A stretch of DNA of 64,000 nt from JBGVSA01 sp041807905. Lineage in GTDB: Bacteria; Pseudomonadota; Gammaproteobacteria; Burkholderiales; Rhodocyclaceae. The stretch's first letter is position 1. Each line of letters starts with the position of its first letter. Location of the stretch: positions 62,001-126,000 of the forward strand of contig NZ_JBGVSA010000005.1 in NCBI RefSeq assembly GCF_041807905.1. The letters are read 5' to 3'. Shown here one piece after another: positions 1-8,513 of the stretch. Both the position numbers and the translations under genes were made by a program. The notes under the pieces were generated by a model. That model worked only from the letters and a program-made list of their open reading frames with translations. It made no database searches and had not been told where the DNA came from.

Positions 1-380
1 CGCTGGAAGGGCTGGTGTGGCTGGCGGGTGAGCGCGAGGATGTGCCGGCGTTGATGCGAAGGATGGATTGCTTCGTGCTGCCGTCGCTGGCGGAGGGCAT
101 TTCGAACACCGTACTGGAAGCCATGGCCTGCGGCCTGCCGGTGATCGCCACGCGGGTAGGGGGCAACGCCGAGTTGGTGGAGGAAGGGGTGACGGGCGCG
201 CTCGTCCCTGCGGCCGATCGGGATGCGCTGGCGCGCTGCATGGCGAGGTATGCGGGGCAACGAGGGATTGGCGAGCGGCAGGGCATCGCCGCTCGCGTGC
301 GGATCGAGCAGGCGTTCAGTCTTGATGCGATGGTGGGGAGGTATGACGCGTTGTATCAACGCTTGCTGAGTGGGACGTAG
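1..380 (+). CDS. Glycosyltransferase family 4, C-terminal part (XrtA-associated type), cut by window edge
   Basis: This is the C-terminal part of a GT-B fold glycosyltransferase; the reading frame is open from base 3 and ends with TAG at 378-380. The donor-binding loop with the E-x7-E pattern is visible (EGISNTVLE), followed by AMACGLPVIATRVGGNAELV, which is typical of family 4 retaining enzymes that use nucleotide sugars. The overall wording resembles the sugar transferases associated with the PEP-CTERM/EpsH1 (exosortase A) system (TIGR03088 type). That fits the next gene, an exosortase-associated amidotransferase. The N-terminal acceptor domain lies outside the window, so the substrate cannot be judged. 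Confidence 0.8.
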   Translation, partial: LEGLVWLAGEREDVPALMRRMDCFVLPSLAEGISNTVLEAMACGLPVIATRVGGNAELVEEGVTGALVPAADRDALARCMARYAGQRGIGERQGIAARVRIEQAFSLDAMVGRYDALYQRLLSGT

Positions 381-540
381 AGCGGCGCGGTTCTTGTCGA
401 TGCTCGGCGGCCGAATCAGCCGGCGCAGCCGAATGGCCGCGGTGGGGCGTGCGGCCCTTGGCAGGCTCGACTATTGGTGCTCGACGAGCGGGTCATCGTC
501 TCGACAGGGGCCGGCGCTCCCTGTGTGGCGGCTTCCTTGA

Positions 541-826
541 AAAGCCCTTTCTTGCTTCTTGGGGGCTGATTGTTCGAGCTCGGTCTCGACTGCTTGGGTG
601 CGTTGGCCGGGAGTTCGCCCCGGCGGGCGAGTAACTTCTTTGTTATCGACAAGAAGTCACCAAGAAAGCGACCCCTGCATCGCCGCCAGCCTGCGGGTGG
701 TTCCCTGCGCTACGCGTCAAGTCAGGCGGCTGCGGAACTCGTCGCGGGCGCTCCCCAGACAGTCCTCGCCGGCCCGCTACGTGGGCAACCTGACTTGCCT
801 GCGTTGCTCGGCGGCTCAGAAGGGGC
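541..826 (+). repeat. Dispersed repeat copy A
   Basis: This is the first copy of a three-copy repeat. Its best-conserved core is 43 bp at 607-649, identical in all three copies. Outside the core, copy A can be followed against the reverse complement of copy B over nearly 290 bp with increasing divergence, including a shared cagtcctcgccg block at about 760-771. Approximate outer limits were judged by eye. Confidence 0.7.
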
Positions 827-953
827 CGGCCATAGCAAACACCTCGAAGTGCATGGAGCTAGAGCCTCTTCATCGTGTGTGGCGCACCGTGCGTGTACCG
901 CAAAGCGCATGCAGCAGGCGCAGCGAGATTCCAGATGTCGCGGTAGTGCGTCG

Positions 954-979
954 GGCGGAGAAGCGAAGCGCCATCCGCC
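954..979. repeat. REP-like GGCGGA/TCCGCC hairpin
   Basis: GGCGGA at 954-959 pairs with TCCGCC at 974-979 around a 14-nt GC-rich interior that itself contains repeated gaagcg units. The arrangement resembles the common intergenic hairpins of proteobacteria with a YGGCGGAT...ATCCGCC design. Only one copy is seen in this window, so membership of a genome-wide family is inferred. Confidence 0.45.
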
Positions 980-1109
980 GTTCGCGAACTGACGACATCG
1001 CTCCATCAGTGAGGATGTTGAATTGGTACAAGCTCTAGCGGGAGCACGAAGAAGTAGAAGCGAGGGGTTTTTTGCCTTTCGCCCGAACAACCATGCTGCG
1101 TGGCGTGGG

Positions 1110-1400
1110 CACCCCATTCAGCGTCTCCGAGCAGCACAGGGCGAGAAGGTTGCGGCGTAGCCGTCGGCGAGGACTGTTTGAGGAGCGTAGCGACGAACGC
1201 CGCACCGCCTTCTCGACCGCGCAGCGCAGGGGATGGGCCGCAGGCCGACGACGCTGTGGGGTCGCTTTCTTGGTGACTTCTTTGTCGATAACAAAGAAGT
1301 TACTCGCCCGCCGGGGCGAACTCCCGGCCGACGTACCCCAGCAGTCGAGACCAGGCCTAGAAAAACGAAGCCCCAAACAAGAAAGGGCCTTTCAGCGCGG
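1110..1400 (-). repeat. Dispersed repeat copy B (inverted relative to copy A)
   Basis: This is the reverse-oriented long copy. The 43-bp identical core is at 1285-1327. Next to it lies a strong palindrome: acttctttgt at 1276-1285 and acaaagaagt at 1291-1300, separated by 5 nt. Copy B and copy A therefore form a large imperfect inverted repeat around 827-1109. It encodes no recognisable protein. Confidence 0.7.
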
Positions 1401-1530
1401 CGCTCATGGAACGTAATAGCGGATGACACTTCGCCCTTCCGCCCTACGGCCCTTTCTCCGAGGTCGATCTGAACAACCCCGAAAGCGTTACCCATGTCCC
1501 CGTACAGGTGTTACCTATGTCTCCGGTCCA

Positions 1531-1650
1531 TACATCGATAACAAAGAAGTTACTCGCCCGCCGGGGCGAACTCCCGGTCAACGCACTCAAACAGTCGAGA
1601 CCAAGCTCGAACAACCAGCCAAAAGGCAAAAAAGGGCTTTTCAATCAGCC
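1531..1650 (-). repeat. Dispersed repeat copy C (short)
   Basis: This third copy, in the same orientation as B, is reduced to the 43-bp core at 1535-1577 plus about 70 bp of diverged flank containing a shared cagtcgagacca block. The left half of the palindrome seen in copy B is missing here, so C looks truncated exactly at the tcgata junction. Confidence 0.65.
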
Positions 1651-1975
1651 CAACCCGAAGAAACCGCCATGGCGGATAACGCTCCGTTCAACCCCGTAAC
1701 CCCCCTGTGGCCGCCAAGAAAACCAGCCGCAACGGCCCTCAAAACACCCAATGACCAGCCGCCCGCAAGGGCAGAGGCGCCCTGTAAAGGCGCCAAAGCG
1801 CCAGAGAATCACACCAACCGAGGCGCATTGCACGGCGAACGCCAGGCAAACGCGCTGTAATCCACGGGAGAACACCCAGACAGATCGCCGGTACGGGCGA
1901 CGGCAACACCCTCAACAGCGAGCGCCTCACGTCCGGCGCGTGGCATCAACCGGCTTCAAACTGGAAGGCGATGGC

Positions 1976-3880
1976 ATGTGTGGCATAGCAGGCATGTTCG
2001 ACACCGTCGGTACGCGCGAGGCCCCTCGCGGACTGGTCGAACGGATGAGCAACGTACTGTCGCATCGCGGCCCCGACTCCGCTGGCTTTCATTTCGAGCC
2101 CGGCGTGGCGCTGGCGCATCGTCGCCTGTCGATCATCGACGTCGAGGGCGGCTTCCAGCCCCTGTTCAATGAAGACGAATCGGTGGTGGTCGTCTTCAAC
2201 GGCGAGATCTACAACTTCCAGCAACTGGTGCCCGAGCTCGAAGCGCTGGGGCATGTCTTCCGCACGCACAGCGACACCGAAGTCATCGTCCACGCGTGGG
2301 AAGCCTGGGGCGAAGGGTGCGTGGCGCGCTTTCGCGGCATGTTCGCCTTCGCGCTGTGGGACCGCAACCGTCGCACCTTCTTTCTGGCGCGCGATCGCCT
2401 GGGCGTGAAGCCGCTGTTCTACGCGGTGCTGCCCGACGGCATGCTGCTGTTCGGCTCCGAGCTCAAAGCGCTGATGCAGCACCCGGGCCTGTCGCGGAAT
2501 ATCGACCCGCAGTGTGTGGAAGAGTATTTCGCGCTCGGTTACGTGCCCGAACCGCGTACCATTTTTACGTCCGCCGCCAAGCTGCCGCCGGCACATACGC
2601 TCACGCTGCGCGCTGGCGAGCGCGTACCGGCGCCGCGCGAGTACTGGGATGTCCGCTTTGCCCCCGACATCGCCATCGACGAGGCGGAAGCCGCGCGCGG
2701 GATCATCGAGCGGCTGACCGAATCGGTACGCCTGCGCATGATTGCCGATGTGCCGCTGGGCGCCTTCCTTTCGGGCGGCGTCGATTCCAGCGCGGTGGTC
2801 GCCACCATGGCCGGCTTGTCGGCCTCGCCGGTGGTGACCTGCTCGATATCGTTCGACGATCCGTCGTTCAACGAATCGCAATTCGCCGGCATGGTGGCCG
2901 AGCGCTACCGCACCGCGCATCACGTCGAACAGGTGGCGAGCGACGACTTCGACCTGCTCGACACGCTGGCGGAGTTGTACGACGAACCGTACGCCGACAG
3001 TTCCGCCATCCCGACCTGGCGCGTGTGCCAGTTGGCGCGACGGCATGTGACGGTGGCGCTGTCGGGCGATGGCGCGGACGAAAGCCTCGGCGGCTATCGC
3101 CGGCATCGCCTGCATCTGATGGAAGAGCGCATGCGCCGCGCGCTGCCGCTGGGCGTGCGCCGCCCGGTGTTCGGCATGCTGGGACGCTGGTATCCGAAAG
3201 CCGACTGGGCGCCGCGCGTGTTCCGTGCCAAGACGAGTTTCCAGGCGCTCACCCGCAGCGCGGTGCAAGCGTATTTCCACACCGTATCGGTGATGCGCGA
3301 CGAGCAGCGCCAGCAACTCTACAGTGATGCCTTCCGTTCGCGCCTGGCCGGCTACAACGGCATCGAAGTGTTCGACCGCCACGCCCTGCGCGCCGGCACC
3401 GACGACGCGCTGGCCCTGATCCAGTACCTCGACCTCAAGACCTATCTGGTCGGCGACATCAACACCAAGGTCGACCGCGCCTCGATGGCGCATTCGCTCG
3501 AAGTGCGCGAGCCGCTGATGGATCACGAACTCGTCGAATGGCTGGCGCGCGTGCCCAGCGACCTGAAGATCCGCGGCAACGAAGGCAAGTACGTCTTCAA
3601 GCGCGCACTCGAACCGATGCTGCCGCACGAGGTGTTGTACCGGCCCAAGATGGGGTTCGCCGTGCCGCTGGCGCGCTGGTTCCGCGGGCCGCTGCGCGAG
3701 CGCGTGCGCCATGCGCTGCTGGGGCCGGTGCTGGCCGATACGGGGCTGTTCGATGCGGCGACCCTGCACGAGTGGGTCGATGCGCACCAGTCGGGGCGGC
3801 GCGACTACAGCGCTTCGATCTGGAGCCTGCTGATGTTCGAATCCTTCCTGCGCCGCCAGGGTGCGGCCGCGATCGCTTGA
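1976..3880 (+). CDS. Asparagine-synthase-like amidotransferase, exosortase A-associated (amidotransferase 1 type)
   Basis: This 634-residue enzyme has two domains. Residues 1-210 form a class II glutamine amidotransferase and residues about 240-620 an asparagine synthase ATP-pyrophosphatase domain. The start was fixed at 1976 because Cys2 (MCGIAG) must become the N-terminal nucleophile; GGAAGG lies just upstream. RGPDSAG (31-37) and the PP-loop SGGVDSS (266-272) are intact. The sequence strongly resembles the amidotransferase found in exosortase A (XrtA/PEP-CTERM) polysaccharide loci (TIGR03108 type), where it probably amidates a sugar acid. It heads a packed operon of glycosyltransferases. 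The exact substrate is unknown; plain AsnB is the less likely alternative. Confidence 0.9.
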   Translation: MCGIAGMFDTVGTREAPRGLVERMSNVLSHRGPDSAGFHFEPGVALAHRRLSIIDVEGGFQPLFNEDESVVVVFNGEIYNFQQLVPELEALGHVFRTHSDTEVIVHAWEAWGEGCVARFRGMFAFALWDRNRRTFFLARDRLGVKPLFYAVLPDGMLLFGSELKALMQHPGLSRNIDPQCVEEYFALGYVPEPRTIFTSAAKLPPAHTLTLRAGERVPAPREYWDVRFAPDIAIDEAEAARGIIERLTESVRLRMIADVPLGAFLSGGVDSSAVVATMAGLSASPVVTCSISFDDPSFNESQFAGMVAERYRTAHHVEQVASDDFDLLDTLAELYDEPYADSSAIPTWRVCQLARRHVTVALSGDGADESLGGYRRHRLHLMEERMRRALPLGVRRPVFGMLGRWYPKADWAPRVFRAKTSFQALTRSAVQAYFHTVSVMRDEQRQQLYSDAFRSRLAGYNGIEVFDRHALRAGTDDALALIQYLDLKTYLVGDINTKVDRASMAHSLEVREPLMDHELVEWLARVPSDLKIRGNEGKYVFKRALEPMLPHEVLYRPKMGFAVPLARWFRGPLRERVRHALLGPVLADTGLFDAATLHEWVDAHQSGRRDYSASIWSLLMFESFLRRQGAAAIA

Positions 3881-3894
3881 GAGTGGGGACCGAC

Positions 3895-4776
3895 ATGCGC
3901 GTGAGCATTGCCGTATTCGCACACAACGAGGCACGCCGCATCCAGCGCTGCCTGGACAGCCTGCATGGCGCCACCGAAGGGCTGCGCGTGCACATCGTGG
4001 TGCTCGCCAATGGCTGCCGCGACCACACGGCCGACATCGCCCGCGCCTGGTCGACGGGTGCTGCCGATCGCGTGACCGTGCGCGTGGCCGACATCGCGCG
4101 CGGCGACAAGGCCAACGCGTGGAATGAGTTCGTGCATCAACTCGCGGGCGAGGCCGATCACTACGTGTTCTGCGACGGCGATTGCTACTTCACCCAACAC
4201 GCTGTGTCGCGCCTGCTCGATGCGTTCAGGACGGACCCGCACGCGCAGGCCGCCGCCGCGTTGCCGGTGACCGGGCGCTCCATGCGCCGGGTGCGTCCGC
4301 TCATGGCGCGCAATCGCGAACTGGCCGGCAACCTCTACGCATTGCGCGGCGATTTCGTGCAGCGCATCCGGCGCGCGGGCATTCGCATGCCGATTGGATT
4401 GGTGGGCGAGGATTCCCTGGTCGGCGCCTTCGCCAAGTTCGATCTGCTGCCGGTGCCGGGGCGTTGGGACGACTCGCGTGTACGCCCGGTCCCCGAAGCG
4501 GGTTTCGCGTTCGATTCGATCAATCCGACCGCGCCCGGCGATGTGTCGATGTACTGGCGTCGCCGCATTCGCTACAGCGTGCGCCGGTATCAGTTCCTGG
4601 CGCTGCGCGAAGTGTTCCTCGCCAAGGGCTTCGCCGCCATGCCGTCGCGCGTCGAAGACCTCGCCACGCTGGCCGACACCGCGCCGCGCCTGGCATGGCG
4701 GGGGGCCGATACGCTGTTCGACTGGCTGGCCTTGCGGCGCATGCGAAACGAATACGCGCTGACAGGGAGACATTGA
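3895..4776 (+). CDS. Glycosyltransferase family 2
   Basis: This 293-residue protein has the GT-A fold pattern of family 2. The N-terminus reads VSIAVFAHNEARRIQRCLDS, and the metal-binding acidic motif appears as FCDGDCYF near residues 89-96. It is inferred to be cytoplasmic or membrane-associated and to add a sugar to the growing polysaccharide. The gene follows the amidotransferase after 14 bp, and its TGA overlaps the next ATG (ATGA), so translation is probably coupled. No transmembrane segment is evident. Donor and acceptor cannot be predicted from sequence alone. Confidence 0.82.
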   Translation: MRVSIAVFAHNEARRIQRCLDSLHGATEGLRVHIVVLANGCRDHTADIARAWSTGAADRVTVRVADIARGDKANAWNEFVHQLAGEADHYVFCDGDCYFTQHAVSRLLDAFRTDPHAQAAAALPVTGRSMRRVRPLMARNRELAGNLYALRGDFVQRIRRAGIRMPIGLVGEDSLVGAFAKFDLLPVPGRWDDSRVRPVPEAGFAFDSINPTAPGDVSMYWRRRIRYSVRRYQFLALREVFLAKGFAAMPSRVEDLATLADTAPRLAWRGADTLFDWLALRRMRNEYALTGRH

Positions 4777-5990
4777 TGCGCGTGCTGCACGTGATGGACC
4801 ATTCGCTGCCCCTGCACAGCGGCTACACGTTCCGCACCGCCGCCATCGTGCGCGAGCAGCGTCTGCGCGGATGGGAGACCTTCCACCTGACGTCGCCGAA
4901 GCAGGGCGCGTGCTCGCGTGGCCTCGAAGAGGTCGACGGCCTGGAGTTCTATCGCACCACGCCGCCCGCCGGGCCGATGACGCGCATGCCCGTGATGCGC
5001 GAATTCGCATTGATGCGCGCGCTGGAGTCGCGCCTCGAACGCGTCGTCATGCAATTGACGCCGGACGTGCTGCACGCACATTCGCCCGTGCTCAATGCGT
5101 TGCCCGCGTTGCGCGTGGGGCGTCGCCACGGCATTCCGGTGGTGTACGAGGTGCGCGCTTTCTGGGAAGACGCCGCCGTTGACCATGGCACCACCCGCGA
5201 AGGCAGCCTGCGCTACCGCACCACGCGCGCGCTCGAAACCTGGGCGCTGCGTCGCGCCGACCAGGTCACCACGATCTGCGAAGGGCTGCGCCGCGACATG
5301 CTCTCGCGCGGCATTTCGGCCGACAAGGTCACCGTCATTCCCAACGCGGTCGACGTCGACAGCTTCTCGCCCGGTGGCGCGGCGGACGCGGCGCTCGGAC
5401 GTTCGCTCGGACTGGAGGGCGCCGTGGTCGTCGGGTTTATCGGTTCCTTCTACGCCTACGAAGGGCTCGACCTGTTGCTCGACGCCTTGCCGCGCATGTT
5501 GCAGCGCCAGCCGCGCCTCAAGGTCCTGCTCGTCGGCGGGGGACAGGAAGAGGCCGCCCTGCGTGCCCAGGCCCAGCGACTGGGCGTGGCCGATGCGGTG
5601 GTGTTCGCTGGACGCGTGCCGCACGGTGAGGTGCAGCGTTATTACGATCTGGTCGACATCCTCGCCTATCCGCGCCACCCGATGCGCCTGACTGAATTGG
5701 TCACGCCGCTCAAGCCGCTGGAAGCAATGGCGCAGGAGCGTCTGTTCGTCGCCTCCGACGTTGGCGGGCACAAGGAGTTGATCCGCGATGGCGAAACCGG
5801 CGTGCTGTTCCGCGCGGGGGACGCCGATGCGCTCGCCCAGGCCGTGTTGCGGCTGCTCGATGCGCGCGACGCATGGCCGCGTTTGCGCGCCAACGGTCGC
5901 GCCTTCGTCGAGCGCGAACGCACCTGGGCCAACAGCGTGGCGCGCTATGAGCCGATCTACGAACGACTGGCGCATGGAGCGCGCGCATGA
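4776..5990 (+). CDS. Glycosyltransferase family 4, exosortase A-associated (Daro_2409-like)
   Basis: This 404-residue GT-B enzyme begins MRVLHVMDHSLPLHSGYTFR, continues with WETFHLTSPKQG, and has a VYEVRAFWEDAAVDHG block. These are hallmark strings of the PEP-CTERM/exosortase A-associated glycosyltransferase family (TIGR04063). The C-terminal donor domain contains VIPNAVDVDSF, VGFIGSFYAYEGL and the PLKPLEAMA loop. The start overlaps the previous stop by one base, and its own TGA overlaps the next ATG, as expected inside an operon. The inferred role is sugar transfer during synthesis of the exopolysaccharide that accompanies PEP-CTERM proteins. Confidence 0.9.
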   Translation: MRVLHVMDHSLPLHSGYTFRTAAIVREQRLRGWETFHLTSPKQGACSRGLEEVDGLEFYRTTPPAGPMTRMPVMREFALMRALESRLERVVMQLTPDVLHAHSPVLNALPALRVGRRHGIPVVYEVRAFWEDAAVDHGTTREGSLRYRTTRALETWALRRADQVTTICEGLRRDMLSRGISADKVTVIPNAVDVDSFSPGGAADAALGRSLGLEGAVVVGFIGSFYAYEGLDLLLDALPRMLQRQPRLKVLLVGGGQEEAALRAQAQRLGVADAVVFAGRVPHGEVQRYYDLVDILAYPRHPMRLTELVTPLKPLEAMAQERLFVASDVGGHKELIRDGETGVLFRAGDADALAQAVLRLLDARDAWPRLRANGRAFVERERTWANSVARYEPIYERLAHGARA

Positions 5991-7210
5991 TGCCGCCGCG
6001 CACGCACCCCATCCGCACGCTGTTGTTCTCGACGCTTTACCCGTCGAGCACGCGGCCGCATCACGGCATATTTGTCGAGACGCGGTTGCGTCATCTGCTC
6101 GATAGCGGCGAGGTGGACTCGCGCGTGGTCGCACCGGTGCCATGGTTTCCGAGTACGCACGAGCGCTTCGGCGACTGGGCGCGCATGGCCGCCACGCCGG
6201 CGCACGAGGTGCGACGAGGCATCGAGGTGCACCACCCGCGCTACGTGCTGCCTCCGCGCGTGGGCATGAACATCGCGCCGTGGGCGCTGGCGCTCGGCGC
6301 GCGCCGCACGGTGGCGGCGTTGATCCGCGACGGATGGGATTTCGATCTTATCGACGCGCATTACTACTATCCGGACGGTGTCGCCGCGAGCATGCTGGCG
6401 CGCTGGTTCGGCAAACCCTTCGTCGTCACGGCGCGCGGCAGCGACCTGAGCCTCATCCCGCAATTCCGCTGGCCGCGCCGGCTGATCCGCGATACCGCAC
6501 GGCGCGCGGCGGCTTCCATCGGCGTGAGCGCATCGCTCACGGAACTGCTCGCGGCGCAGGGCGCGGATCGGGCCAAGCTGCACGTGATGCGCAACGGCGT
6601 CGATCTCGAACGTTTCTCTCCGCAACCGCGCGAGCCGCTGCGCCGCGTACTGGGCGTGGAAGGCGACATGCCGTTGTTGTTGTCGGTGGGGCATCTCATT
6701 GAGCGCAAGGGGCACCACATCGCCATCGACGCGCTGGCAGCGCTCGGCGGGATGCCCGAGGCGCATCTGGCGATCGTCGGCGAAGGCCCGCTGCGCGAAT
6801 CGCTCCATGCGCAGGCGCAACGGCTGGGCGTGGGCGCGCGCGTGCATTTTGCCGGCGCCGTGCGCAACGAAGAACTCGCCCACTGGTACAGCGCGGCCGA
6901 TCTGCTGGTGCTGGCTTCCAGCCGCGAAGGCTGGGCCAACGTATTGCTGGAAAGCATGGCCTGCGGCACGCCGGTGGTCGCCACCGCTGTGAGCGGCACG
7001 CCGGAAGTCGTGAGGAGCGACGCGGTCGGCTCGCTGGTGGAGGCGCGCGATGGTGCGAACTTCGCACGCGCCATCGCCCTGCAATTGGCCCGCGCGCCTT
7101 CGCGGCAGACGGTGCGTCGCTACGCCGAAGGCTTCTCGTGGCAGGACACCACCGACGCGCAAGTCGCGCTGTTCCGCCGCGTCATCGACGGAGAGGCGAT
7201 CCATGCGTGA
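5987..7210 (+). CDS. Glycosyltransferase family 4
   Basis: This 407-residue GT-B glycosyltransferase starts with tandem ATG codons (5987 and 5990). The N-terminal domain reads LLFSTLYPSSTRPHHGIFVE, typical of family 4. The C-terminal donor site has MRNGVDLERFSP, the SVGHLIERKGHH block and the E-x7-E loop EGWANVLLE. It overlaps the preceding gene by 4 bp and the following O-antigen ligase-like gene by 8 bp, so it lies within the same transcript. It is likely a cytoplasmic enzyme of repeat-unit assembly; sugar specificity is unknown. Confidence 0.86.
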   Translation: MMPPRTHPIRTLLFSTLYPSSTRPHHGIFVETRLRHLLDSGEVDSRVVAPVPWFPSTHERFGDWARMAATPAHEVRRGIEVHHPRYVLPPRVGMNIAPWALALGARRTVAALIRDGWDFDLIDAHYYYPDGVAASMLARWFGKPFVVTARGSDLSLIPQFRWPRRLIRDTARRAAASIGVSASLTELLAAQGADRAKLHVMRNGVDLERFSPQPREPLRRVLGVEGDMPLLLSVGHLIERKGHHIAIDALAALGGMPEAHLAIVGEGPLRESLHAQAQRLGVGARVHFAGAVRNEELAHWYSAADLLVLASSREGWANVLLESMACGTPVVATAVSGTPEVVRSDAVGSLVEARDGANFARAIALQLARAPSRQTVRRYAEGFSWQDTTDAQVALFRRVIDGEAIHA

Positions 7211-8513
7211 CCTTGGCTTCCTGATCCTGCTGGTGGGCACGGCCGTGTACGCGCTGCGCCATCCGTGGATCGGCATCATCGGCTGGACCATCATCAGCAT
7301 GATGAATCCGCACCGCTACCTGTGGCACATCTCAAACTATCCGGTGGCGGCATTGATCGCCGCGTGCACGCTACTCGGGCTGGTGATCACGCGCGATCGC
7401 AAGGGCATGGCGTGGCGACCGGAAGTGGTGCTGCTGGTGCTGTTCTCGCTGTGGATGACGCTCATGTTCGCGTTCACCTTCTACCCGGACCAGAGCTACG
7501 AGATGTGGGATCGCGTCATGAAGATCAACCTCATGACGCTGGTTGCCATCTATGCGCTGCAGGACCGTCGCCAGATCATGGCGTTCGCCTGCGCAGTGGT
7601 GTTTTCGATCGGCTGGTTCGGGACCAAGGGCGGCCTGTTCACGCTGCTTACCAATGGTAACTATCGCGTGTGGGGACCGCCGGGCTCGTTCATCGAAGGC
7701 AACAACGAGCTGGCACTGGCGCTGATCGTGGTCATCCCGCTCATGCAGTTCCTGCGTCTGCAGGCGCCCAAGCGCTGGATGCGCAACGCCTTGCTCGCCT
7801 GCATGGTGCTGTCGGCCTTTGCTGCCATCGGTTCGCACAGCCGTGGCGCGCTGGTGGCGATCGTGGCGATGGGGGCGGTGTTCTGGTGGCGCAGCGAGCG
7901 CAAGCTGGCAGTGGGTCTGTCGATCTTTGCCGTGGCCCTGGCCCTGCTGTCGCTCATGCCGCAGGAATGGTACGAGCGCATGGGCACCATCGAGGCGTAC
8001 GAGGAGGACGGCTCGGCCATGGGGCGGCTGAATGCCTGGTCGATGGCATGGAACCTGGCAGTGGACCGCCTGCCTGTGGGCGGCGGTTTTGCCATCTACG
8101 AGCAGGACATCTTTGCGCGCTACGCGCCCGACCCCGCCGACATCCACGCGGCGCACAGCATCTACTTCCAGGTGCTGGGCGAGCATGGCTTCATGGGGCT
8201 CGCGCTGATGCTGCTGATGTGGACGTGCACGTGGTTCAACTTCGGCTGGCTGCGCCGGCGTGGCGGCACCATGCCCGAGACGCGATGGTTGCGCGACCTC
8301 GGCGCGATGGGGCAGGTGGCGCTGGCGGGCTATGCGGTGGGGGGCGCGTTCCTGAGCCTGGCGTACTTCGATCTACCGTACAACATCCTGGTGCTGGGCG
8401 TGGTGGCGCGGCGCTGGTTCGAAGCGCGCATGTGGGAGCTCGAAGTCGACGGAAAACTCGTGCCGCGCGGCGAGGATGGTTTCGCACGGCCGGCGCAGGC
8501 GGTGAACTCATGA
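7203..8513 (+). CDS. O-antigen ligase/polymerase-like membrane protein, exosortase A-associated
   Basis: This 436-residue integral membrane protein has roughly ten hydrophobic segments and a large periplasmic loop around residues 260-330 (MPQEWYERMGTIEAYEEDGS...). The wording (HPWIGIIGWTIISMMNPHR, FGTKGGLFTLLTNGNYRVWG) matches the putative O-glycosylation ligase of exosortase A systems (TIGR03097 type), a branch of the Wzy_C/O-antigen ligase superfamily. Such enzymes polymerise or transfer lipid-linked glycans in the periplasm. Whether this one polymerises the exopolysaccharide or glycosylates proteins is not known. It overlaps both neighbours. Confidence 0.9.
   Translation: MRDLGFLILLVGTAVYALRHPWIGIIGWTIISMMNPHRYLWHISNYPVAALIAACTLLGLVITRDRKGMAWRPEVVLLVLFSLWMTLMFAFTFYPDQSYEMWDRVMKINLMTLVAIYALQDRRQIMAFACAVVFSIGWFGTKGGLFTLLTNGNYRVWGPPGSFIEGNNELALALIVVIPLMQFLRLQAPKRWMRNALLACMVLSAFAAIGSHSRGALVAIVAMGAVFWWRSERKLAVGLSIFAVALALLSLMPQEWYERMGTIEAYEEDGSAMGRLNAWSMAWNLAVDRLPVGGGFAIYEQDIFARYAPDPADIHAAHSIYFQVLGEHGFMGLALMLLMWTCTWFNFGWLRRRGGTMPETRWLRDLGAMGQVALAGYAVGGAFLSLAYFDLPYNILVLGVVARRWFEARMWELEVDGKLVPRGEDGFARPAQAVNS

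Larger units (their letters stand above)
381..1975. other. 1.6-kb non-coding interval rich in dispersed repeats
   Basis: No convincing gene is present between the partial glycosyltransferase and the amidotransferase. Short open frames exist on both strands, but they read through repeats and have no recognisable product. The interval holds two long inverted copies (about 541-826 and 1110-1400) and one short copy (about 1531-1650) of one repeat family, plus a REP-like hairpin near 954-979. The stretch 1660-1975 leading to the amidotransferase probably holds its promoter, but no clear sigma-70 or sigma-54 sequence was recognised. The interval interrupts an otherwise gapless polysaccharide operon. 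Confidence 0.7.

Noticed and set aside
416..1860. Several short frames in the repeat interval, some containing SITKKLLARRGELPA-like strings
   Set aside because: The strings are translations of the 43-bp repeat core in different frames, appear in both orientations and lack ribosome-binding sites.
1700..1975. Sigma-54 promoter before the amidotransferase, as in some exosortase loci
   Set aside because: A TGGCA is present near 1940, but the required GC element at the right spacing is missing.
1946..3934. Long open frame (662 codons) antisense to the amidotransferase
   Set aside because: It mirrors codon bias of the real gene in GC-rich DNA; the product is His/Arg/Gln-rich with no domain, and the plus-strand gene is unmistakable.
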